From Balanoglossus misakiensis (lineage: Eukaryota > Hemichordata): DNA of 64,000 bases. Shown piece by piece: positions 57,901-64,000 of this stretch. The translations under genes and the position numbers were made by a program. The stretch's first letter is position 1, and each line of letters begins with the position of its first letter. Below the pieces are notes generated by a model. The model worked only from the letters and a program-made list of their open reading frames with translations. It ran no database searches and was not told where the DNA came from. The stretch lies in NCBI GenBank assembly GCA_040954595.2, contig CM082584.2, forward strand, positions 3,906,001 through 3,970,000, in the 5' to 3' direction.

Positions 57901-59913
57901 GTCTACAGTAAAACGGGTTATTTTCGCGACAGGAAATTTTCACACTATCAAAAGAGGTATAACTGGTTATACATGAGTATTAATTTTTGTTCTCACTAAC
58001 TGCATCGTTATCTCTGAAAAATATTTTACTCTACTTTCGTATTTCGCGAAAATTTATCATTCGCAAAAATAACCAGTTTTACAGTATTTTTTTATAAATT
58101 TAATTTTGTTACATTATTCCATTGCTGTCGTTGCTGGTTTCAAAAACATATAATAATTTCTTTATAGATTTGTGTGGCATTAAAGTATGCAGGTGAGCGT
58201 TCATTGGTGTTGCTGGATGAATTTGGAAAGGGTACACAGACAATGGATGGAATAGCCTTACTATGTGGCTGTTTACAGCATTGGATAAACCAGGCCAAGA
58301 ATTGTCCTCATGTCTTGGTATCTTCTCATTTCCATACCATTGTACATCAACATCTGCTGTCAAGGTCATCCATCATTCAATTTCAGGTCAGTCAATCTTT
58401 GCATCTCCTGTTTTAGTGTCGCTATATTCAAACTGGGATGTTCACATGAAACAAAATTAGAAGACATCAACTTGTGATGGCCGCTAGCTCTCATTAAAGT
58501 AGTATATGCTTCGGAAATCAAAGTCAAAGACATTTCTCATATTTTGCTGAAGTATTCTCTCTTTAAGGTTGAGAATAAAAATTAAAGGCCCACCTTGCAG
58601 AATTTTGAATGATCAGAGAGCAAAATTGTCTCCAATTTGAAATTTAAAATGGCCGCACCAGTCTCTGTGTTTACTCTATGGAGAAAATTTACAATACTGA
58701 TTTATTATGAAAACAAGACGGCAAACACTCTCTTTTCTTCTTTGTTTTCAAAAAGACTCCTCACACGCTTTAGCAAAGAATTAAAATGAATGGAGGACTG
58801 TCATATTTCTGATCATCTTTCCCCAAGGCACGTACAGCCTACCTTAATTATTTTATTCCTCTCTGACAGATGATGGAAGTTTTGGAAGACAAGGATGAAT
58901 TGGTGTCCCTCTATCAATTAATTGATGGCCATAATAGCAGCAGTTATGCCCACCATGTTGCCAAAGTTGCTGGATTGCCGACCAAGATACTGGTCAGAGC
59001 TTAAGAGGTCATTTTCAATTATTCTTTATTTCATGCAGTAATCTTTATCCCTTTCATCCCCTGAAAAGAAGGATAAAATGAATTTTTATACTATTCTGAG
59101 TGTGCATCTAGGCAAGCCAAGATATGTTTGTGTGAATAGGAACATAACCCTTTCACCACTACAGTTCAGTCCAAACCCATTGTACGTTGTCTATGGTAAG
59201 GTCAGACTTCTAAAGAGGGAACTGGGGATGAAAGTGGTACAATATCCCTCTGTGGCACAAGACTACAGATAACGTGATTGAAAGGCACTGTCTTGCAGTT
59301 GTAAAAATGAGTAGCCGTGCAATCAATCTCAATTTAATAAATACTGCTTTGTGCACACTCTAAGATTACACACACAACATGAGTGATTTCAAGAACAAAT
59401 GTCATGACAACAAGTTTGTTAGAAGGCACACTGACTGATGCGGTGTGCTCATTTGAAGAGTTTGGACAGATACAGACTTACTGTAAAACGGGTTATTTTC
59501 GCAACAGGAAATTTTCGCGATATCCAAGGAGGCAACTGTTATGCAAGAATTTAATTTTCGCATTCTCTTATTTTTACTGGATAGTTATCTCCGAAAAACG
59601 TTTTACGTGACTTTTTATTTTCACATTTTTTTGGCTCTCGCGTATTTCGCGAAAATTTATTTCTCGCGGAAATAACCCGTTTTACAGTATTCAGCCTCAG
59701 CTTGCTGCAGTGATTCATTAACATGTGAATATCCTTTGGTGATTACAGGTCTGGTCGTTGCTTCAACAGAAGAAAGCAATACACATTCCGCATGTGTCCA
59801 ATGATGACAAGAAGAAGAGCTATGAAGCAGTTGTTCGACAATTTCTGAAGTTGAATTTTGAGAACGATAATCTGCAATCGTTTCTTAATCAATTGATTAC
59901 CATTGTTTCTTAG
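30797..59913 (+). CDS. MSH5: MSH5, MutS protein homolog 5, copy B; nonsense codon in penultimate exon
   Basis: Complete gene of 22 coding exons: 30797-30991, 32159-32282, 33792-33872, 34189-34254, 34825-34946, 35876-35985, 37265-37386, 46533-46578, 47356-47494, 47921-47983, 48620-48691, 49500-49556, 50285-50357, 50895-51085, 51992-52037, 52785-52826, 54731-54827, 55141-55357, 57144-57293, 58168-58386, 58870-59007, 59749-59913. All phases agree and the total is 845 codons, against 834 aa in human. The first exon encodes an acidic, low-complexity N-terminus, followed by [14 protein letters not shown], which matches the MSH5 start. The Walker A and B motifs are intact. Codon 789 is TAA (59002-59004) where copy A has CAA. 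Translation would stop at 788 aa, losing the last 56 residues of the C-terminal helical region. The stop lies 6 bases before the last exon junction, so nonsense-mediated decay may not act. A second change makes the final stop three codons earlier than in copy A. Could be a hypomorphic allele or early pseudogene. Confidence 0.93.
31424..31545. repeat. Perfect 48-base hairpin flanked by 9-base direct repeats
   Basis: Arms 31434-31481 and 31488-31535 are exact complements around a 6-base loop CGACAA. GTGCTCCCT stands directly outside on both sides (31424-31432 and 31537-31545). It lies in MSH5 copy B intron 1. Confidence 0.9.
33375..33500. repeat. Probable SINE/LINE-tail-like repeat fragment
   Basis: AATAATAATAATATTTAATT followed by an AAAGCGCTGTACAAAGACAA module, a type of sequence common at 3' ends of dispersed repeats. 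Only one copy is in this window, so the call is weak. Confidence 0.3.
34361..34560. mobile_element. TTAA-flanked MITE (AGGTATACAGTCACC family), MSH5 copy B intron 4
   Basis: Both ends intact (TTAAAGGTATACAGTCACC and GGTGACCGTATATCTTTAA), 200 bases. Confidence 0.8.
34825..34946 (+). CDS. MSH5: MSH5 copy B fifth coding exon
   Basis: Encodes [10 protein letters not shown] ... [12 protein letters not shown], aligning with the segment before [11 protein letters not shown] in MutS homologue 5. It leaves in phase 0 and joins exon 35876-35985 directly. This is the last exon before the segment shared with copy A; its partner for copy A must lie upstream of the window. Confidence 0.88.
35072..35487. 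mobile_element. Inverted-repeat element with long internal palindrome, MSH5 copy B intron 5
   Basis: AGAATCTCACACTCCCA on the left and AGGAGTGTGAGAATAAA on the right. The left third is a palindrome (35075-35215) pairing CCAAGGACCTGGGATC with GATCCCAGGTCCTTGG. A GACGTCA motif lies at 35391-35397. Copy A equivalent would be outside the window. Confidence 0.65.
38213..38380. mobile_element. Partial GGGGCAGGGGACCAG-family element, copy B
   Basis: Allelic or paralogous to the copy A insertion at 2300-2486; same terminus TTTAGCGTAGCGCAGCCAG. Confidence 0.6.
38740..38826 (+). other. Putative 5' untranslated exon of TRIM-DTC copy B
   Basis: Counterpart of the copy A leader exon, with the same donor ACTAAG|GTAAGG. 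The partner acceptor in this copy is different sequence, TTCAATAG at 39724-39731, 20 bases before the ATG. The leader-intron end therefore lies inside the diverged cassette. The 5' limit is a guess. Confidence 0.4.
39651..40686 (+). other. Diverged RING/B-box/coiled-coil cassette, copy B
   Basis: The 1036-base equivalent of the copy A cassette (1003 bases). It codes for the same domain order with intact zinc ligands, but only roughly 55-60% of residues match by eye, with the coiled coil worst. It includes a 3-residue N-terminal insertion relative to copy A (LMTDIDEK versus RIDEK). Confidence 0.85.
39752..45368 (+). CDS. TRIM-Deltex fusion E3 ubiquitin ligase, copy B, nested in MSH5 intron
   Basis: Exons 39752-41161, 42954-43132 and 45290-45368 give 555 aa with the same domain order as copy A: RING (CPIC ... 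CVHTFCEKC ... CPTC), two B-boxes, coiled coil, Gln/Ser-rich linker, and DTC domain beginning near MPTGTM and crossing the exon junction ADGIQG / PEHPNPG. All RING zinc ligands are present. Residues from [10 protein letters not shown] to the end of the linker match copy A almost exactly. The N-terminal 310 residues and the DTC surface segments do not. DTC differences from copy A include [16 protein letters not shown] versus [16 protein letters not shown] and YFYDDAVW versus NIWEDDDW. The gene looks intact. Exon 2 ends with two codons fewer than in copy A. Role inferred as ubiquitin ligase; ligand recognised by the variable parts is unknown. Confidence 0.88.
44707..44977. mobile_element. Copy B-specific MITE, GGGCCGC ends, AAAT target duplication
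   Basis: Ends GGGCCGCTGCAAGGGAAAAG and CTTTTCCCTTGCGGCGGCCC are inverted with one extra base. AAAT flanks both sides. Copy A has a single AAAT (9347-9350), an empty site. It lies in intron 2 of TRIM-DTC copy B. Confidence 0.85.
45668..45673 (+). promoter_or_regulatory. Poly(A) signal, TRIM-DTC copy B
   Basis: AATAAA, 300 bases after the stop of copy B, at the position equivalent to the copy A signal. Confidence 0.55.
45674..46532. other. MSH5 copy B intron tail downstream of TRIM-DTC
   Basis: AT-rich, mostly matching 10057-10560 of copy A. 46039-46370 has no equivalent in copy A, and B lacks the large composite element. No gene recognised. Confidence 0.5.
49630..49896. mobile_element. MITE, TATGTGCTGTTCCGATTAC termini, copy B
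   Basis: Counterpart of 14838-15137 in the same MSH5 intron, with small deletions in the interior. Confidence 0.7.
50392..50749. mobile_element. TTAA-flanked MITE (AGGGACAAAGTCTC family), copy B
   Basis: Left TTAAAGGGACAAAGTCTCTC, right GACTTTGACTCTTTAA, with an internal inverted pair around CGCCAAAATGAATAA. Same intron position as the truncated copy A element. Confidence 0.75.
51285..51477. mobile_element. TTAA-flanked MITE (AGGTATACAGTCACC family), copy B
   Basis: Same intron site as 16251-16445, so inserted before A and B separated. Confidence 0.8.
52928..54451. mobile_element. 1.5-kb foldback element, copy B only
   Basis: Ends CTACGGTGGCCCTCTCACGT and ACGTGAGAGGGCCACCGTAG are perfect complements, and AAAG flanks both sides. 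Most of the element is palindromic: the block with TTTCGGCGGGCGAATTTCTT near 53434 recurs inverted near 53790. No transposase frame. Copy A lacks it (the site is near 18310). Confidence 0.85.
54653..54712. repeat. ATTGT pentanucleotide array, copy B
   Basis: 12 uniform ATTGT units, 18 bases upstream of the MSH5 exon at 54731. Confidence 0.95.
55387..56552. mobile_element. Poly-G TIR element, copy B insertion
   Basis: CTAAG|GGACCGTTCAGTTTTTA on the left and TAAAAACTGAACGGTCC|CTAAG on the right, with CTAAG as probable target duplication. Copy A has the uninterrupted ACCTAAGTGAGTG (near 19651-19663). Long G and C runs inside could form quadruplexes. Confidence 0.85.
57904..58087. mobile_element. 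MITE with AACGGGTTATTTTCGCG ends, copy B site 1
   Basis: Counterpart of 21595-21797, just upstream of the Walker B exon; slightly shortened. Confidence 0.75.
58870..59007 (+). CDS. MSH5: MSH5 copy B penultimate exon carrying TAA
   Basis: The 138-base exon is in phase 0. Codon 45 of the exon (59002-59004) is TAA in GTCAGAGCTTAAGAG|GT, whereas copy A has GTCAGAGCTCAAGAG|GT at 22695-22709. The rest of the exon is unchanged in protein sequence. Confidence 0.9.
59479..59689. mobile_element. MITE with AACGGGTTATTTTCGC ends, copy B site 2
   Basis: Counterpart of 23448-23658 with intact termini and the CGCGTATTTCGCGAAAATTT interior. Confidence 0.8.
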
Positions 59914-60221
59914 AAAACATAAATTTTGATATAAAGTTTTACCCGAGAGAATATGTTAAATAATGAAGTCATCAGATCCTTATCTCCACATCTGTGCTCA
60001 TAAACATTGCATTTTACCATCAATATTTTAGTGTGATAAAATCAAAATATACATATGTATCTGGAAAATCTAAGTATATATAATTCAGAGTTCATCAATG
60101 TAAACAAATGATTCCATTGTGAATCTCTCAGATGCACTTCATTGTTTAACAGGAGTTTGGTATTTGAAAATGTTGCTTGTAAATTATACCACTCTTTGTG
60201 TAGTGTTTTCATGAGTACTGG

Positions 60222-60227
60222 CATAAA
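60222..60227 (+). promoter_or_regulatory. Weakened poly(A) signal, MSH5 copy B
   Basis: CATAAA at the place of AATAAA in copy A. About 15 bases later the sequence jumps (relative to copy A) over 1.27 kb, so the copy A downstream element is also missing. An AATAAA in TGACAAAATAAAATG near 60560 may serve instead. Confidence 0.35.
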
Positions 60228-60716
60228 GTACATAGAAACTATACATGGATTATTGCTTCAATCAAGTACCATATAAAGCAGGTGTGTCTGTCTGAGGAAT
60301 TTTACTCCAGCAAGACTTCTTTCAGGTAGTCATCATAAATGTCAAACAGGGCTTGGTTGAGATTTGAATCAACCAATTTTGATTATCCATCTATTTTTCA
60401 ATGCCATGTTGTGCATTGCTTTGGATAAGTTGTAAGAATTTTGAAAATGTTTAAATGTTCTTTCATATATTGTTGATTTCAGTGACTGACATTTTGTAGT
60501 CATGGAGCTTTATATGTGTTTTTATGTTGACAAAAAACATCCAAGAATTTTATGACAAAATAAAATGATACAGTTCATTACAGGTATTTTGCTCATATAT
60601 GTGTATGTATGTGATGAGGACAATTCGATGGTCATTAGAATGAAAAAAAAAAACCAACAGAATGACGTTATATGCATGCATGTAAAAACTTGAATGGTAA
60701 GGGTTCAGCAATTGTT

Positions 60717-61105
60717 TGGGGGGGGGGTCACTTAAATTTTGAAATCCAAAAGGGGGGTACATCTTTTTTTTGGAGAGGTTTAGGGGGGTCACATACTTTT
60801 GCCACCGAACTTTTGCTTGGACACCCCCTCCCACACCCACCCCCTTCATTCTTTGCCACATCTAGTGTACCAGGACAGAGTTCTTGCCACCCCACCCCAC
60901 CGATGCTTACTTTGAGTGGAGTGGCAAAAGTAAATTAGGTCCTCCAAGCATTTAGTTAATTTGCTTTTGAGTTCATTAAAATGCAACTTTGAGCTCCATA
61001 TTTTACAAAATTTTCTTTCCCACCCCCTTCATTCTTCACCACATCTACCCAGGGCGGAGTACTTAACCCTCACCCCCACCTATCCATGCTAACTTTGAGT
61101 GCCTA
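60717..61105. mobile_element. One-sided poly-G element remnant, copy B 3' flank
   Basis: Counterpart of 25946-26340 with the same missing ends. Confidence 0.65.
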
Positions 61106-61289
61106 AAGTAAAATTAAATTAATAGCGAAACCAGAAAGCTTCTGTTGAATATTTTATCATAAAAACGTACAGTCCCTATGAAAATATATCACCATTTGAT
61201 TATACTCCCCATTCCTTGAATAGGCTAATCCACATTACGTCATTACTAAATTTACAAAGAACGAGAACTCCCTCTACGTCATTGTAAAT

Positions 61290-61955
61290 TTGCAGACCAA
61301 TTGTTCAATTCGGGGTAAATGACCTATGATTTCTTTGAACAGCTACGTCAAATCTTCCATTTACAGCAAGGATTTGGTAATCGCGGCCACTGGGTCCAAA
61401 GTTTAGGCAGTTAACACCATCTTTGGCATGTAGTTGTTTGCTTTCACGAAAGGTGAGTTAGGTAGGCGCGGAACGGGACGTTTTGTATTGTACTCCATAG
61501 GAAATGCGATAGTGACAGGCATCGGCCATTGTGACCTCCATGGTTCATGATCAAAGCAGAAGAATTTTGGATCGCGCGAAGGCTGTTTTGCTAATTGCTA
61601 ACCATTGATGACTCAAGTCTTCAATGTTCTAGAGATTGTAGTCGAGCTATAAAAAAAAAGATCCGCTTGAGCGGACGATGGTCTTGCCACCAAAACAACA
61701 ACTCTCCCAGGCTCCCGATTCGTATTCGCATGCATTGAGGTTCCTTCTGTAGTCAGTAGCTCTGCGTGGCATGGGATGTGTGTCTTCCGGCGATGCTTCG
61801 AAACATCTCCGCGCCGTTTAGACAAACAGCCCCGCCAAGCAGAACTACTTCTGTGGCACCTCCATGCGTAGGGCTAGCCTCCACCACATGGAAAGCAAGA
61901 TGGGTCTGTGACCTGCAGGGATACTCCATTATGGAGTGAGATCCCCGCCAAAATA
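61290..61955 (-). other. Copy B counterpart of the GC-richer antisense block
   Basis: Nearly identical to 26540-27210, but with two small deletions that break the minus-strand frames. This argues against a simple conserved coding role. Confidence 0.3.
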
Positions 61956-62679
61956 GATTAATATTCTGATTTATTTGTTTGTATCATCATATTTTTGCAA
62001 TTTATTGTAGTTGTTTGATTATTTCAGTTTATTTTATCATTAATTTTTTTTTACAATATTTTCTGATCTCGTTCAGTAGTATTTTTCTTTTATCCCAGTT
62101 TATCATTTAAATAATTTACATTATTTATTTTATTATTTCTATGACTTCATTAAAGTTGACTTTTTACAAATTTAACTTCTTTTTGCATGAGTATCAGGCA
62201 AATTATTTTCTCAATTCGTCATTTCATCCATTCAGTCATTATTTTTCGTTTCATTTCAGTTTTTCATTCAAATAATTTGCATGATTTATTTCATTGTTTC
62301 ACTAAAGTTGATTGTTTAAGCATCTAATTTCTGTATATCCTTACAATATGAAATTGTGTGTACTCAAATTACTGTTTCACCAATTACCATGTCTAAATTT
62401 TTTACAACTGGCTTTCTGGCTTTGACTACCCCCCCCCCCCTCCCCCCCTCCGTCCATATTTCTGACATATTTGCAGAATAAAAAAAAGCCTATTTCAAAT
62501 GACCTCATAGTCGACCCATTCTCAGGTTTTGTTTCTAACAACTTCAGAAATTACATGCTTTGCACAGCTCTGTGTGACTGTCCTTCAAAGATGCTATGAG
62601 AACAAAAGCCCAATTTTTCATTTATAATCCAAGTTTAAGCAGTTTTCTTGAATCCCTATATTATTTCTTTAGAGTCGCT

Positions 62680-62850
62680 GTAAGGTACAGTTGTTTGACA
62701 ATGCTCTGTACCTCCACCCCAGAAAAACGACTGTAGGCAGTGAGTCATTTTAGTCTGCATCATCAAAGAAATAACGCCACACCACAATTCCTATAGTCCT
62801 TTTTCTGCAGTGGAGGTGTGAAGCGCACACAAACGACTGTACCTTACAGT
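62680..62850. mobile_element. MITE, GTAAGGTACAGT ends, copy B
   Basis: Counterpart of 27950-28121, directly followed by the 44-base minisatellite. Confidence 0.75.
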
Positions 62851-62857
62851 CTATATG

Positions 62858-63077
62858 CAGAATGTCCAGTGTCCAGTACAGAACAAATGAATGATCAAAT
62901 TCAGAATGTCCAGTGTCCAGTACAGAACAAATGAATGATCAAATTCAGAATGTCCAGTGTCCAGTACAGAACAAATGAATGATCAAATTCAGAATGTCCA
63001 GTGTCCAGTACAGAACAAATGAATGATCAAATTCAGAATGTCCAGTGTCCAGTACAGAACAAATGAATGATCAAATT
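62858..63077. repeat. 44-base minisatellite, five units, copy B
   Basis: Units begin CAGAATGTCCAGTGTCCAGT at 62858, 62902, 62946, 62990 and 63034 and are identical except the junction of the last. Copy A has one unit (28129-28172). No spacers, so not a CRISPR array. Confidence 0.95.
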
Positions 63078-64000
63078 TACAGCTCTATAGGAGTACCTTT
63101 GTATTTATCACACGTGTAAAATAAAATCAAACAAAGTGTAAAAAAACTGAACTTTGTGTGGCTTACTGGGAAAAATAGTTCAAAGATATCCGTAGTGCTG
63201 GCCAAATATTTGTGTTCCTACCAGAAAATTACGTACATGTAGATGGAATCCAGGTCTGGTGGCGTCTTAAAATAAAAGTGCTTAGGAAGGCCATTGTACT
63301 GGTATTGCTTCAAATGTAGGTACATGCATGTATATTATGAATGAACATTTTCACTCAAAAAGTCAAGAACACCGATAGGTGATGATGTCATTATCAAGTG
63401 TTTTAGTAATAGTAAAGAAAATCCTGCCTGCCCCCCCCCCCCCCTCCTCGCCTCCCATGTTGCACCCACCATATATTGACCATTAGGGGGATGATTACTT
63501 CAAAATTCAAAGCAGTCACACACTGAATACAAATGTCAATGATACCATCATTGATCATTTGAATTGTTTACTTGTCTATTAGCTCATGATCAACTGTCAA
63601 AAAGTGTTTGGATGTAGAAACAAGTCTTTTTCTGCAATAACCCTGATTAATATTACGTTTGCAAGATAGGTGCCTGTGTCTTTCTGCAAAATCAGTATAT
63701 GTTCTTGTATAGGGAATTAGCTGGGAGATGTATTAGGCTGGTGAGAGTGGAATATTGCTGTCAAAGTGTGGGGGGGGGGGGGGGGCGGGTGATGATAGTA
63801 AAGTTGAAATCATCTTCAACAGTTTTTTACTGCAACATTTTGGTATCATGTCTGCCTTTTTCTCTCATTTGGCTATGGTGACTTATTCACAGATAAGATA
63901 TTTTCTATCATTTTTTTTTAATACTACGCTTCCATTATATCTGATTATACATGTATCGATTTATGTCATTTATTGTTCTCTCTTGATTTTTTCCCCTACA

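Larger units (their letters stand above)
35777..64000 (+). repeat. Segmental duplication, copy B
   Basis: Begins matching base 1 of the window at TGGTAGTAAACAAAAG and still matches copy A when the window ends. Both outer limits of the duplication are therefore unseen. Confidence 0.95.

Noticed and set aside
62858-63077. CRISPR-like regular repeats
   Set aside because: Units are contiguous with no spacers, and the window is animal DNA; it is a minisatellite.
1-64000. tRNA, rRNA or snRNA genes
   Set aside because: I saw no convincing A/B-box promoter pairs or conserved RNA cores on either strand; a covariance-model search would be decisive.

Overview
The window is animal nuclear DNA: AT-rich and intron-rich, with GT-AG splice sites and AATAAA signals, and crowded with short inverted-repeat (MITE-like) elements and mono- or pentanucleotide tracts. 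Gene content and the TRIM style suggest a marine invertebrate, perhaps a deuterostome such as a lancelet or acorn worm. I cannot fix the species from sequence alone.

Layout. Two homologous segments lie head to tail: copy A (1-29042) and copy B (35777-64000), with 29043-35776 between them. Each carries most of one MSH5 gene (meiotic MutS homologue) on the + strand. Copy A enters the window at its sixth coding exon and runs to its stop at 23891. Copy B is complete: five upstream exons lie in 30797-34946 and the other 17 run to 59913. In both copies one large MSH5 intron (1494-12004; 37387-46532) hosts a second, same-strand three-exon gene. It encodes a RING, B-box 1, B-box 2, coiled-coil protein whose C-terminus is a Deltex C-terminal (DTC) domain, here called TRIM-DTC. 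3' of each MSH5 lies a similar block of about 4 kb with no gene I can identify confidently.

Main result. Introns, flanks and MSH5 exons are very similar between copies (a few percent differences plus transposon indels). The nested TRIM-DTC gene is sharply different in places. A cassette of about 1.0 kb (end of the 5' leader through RING, B-boxes and most of the coiled coil) is only about 55-60% identical in protein by eye. Its borders are abrupt and the sequence on both sides is nearly identical. In DTC exons 2 and 3 I count 19 amino-acid replacements and no silent change. This looks like a diversifying E3 ubiquitin ligase locus parked inside a conserved meiotic gene. The ADP-ribose/NAD-side residues of the DTC domain are also atypical.

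MSH5 copy B has an in-frame nonsense codon at the end of its penultimate exon, removing the last 56 residues. The A and B copies could be a true tandem duplication of about 35 kb, or two divergent haplotypes joined end to end in assembly. The sequence alone does not decide this. Either reading leaves the TRIM-DTC divergence pattern in need of explanation.
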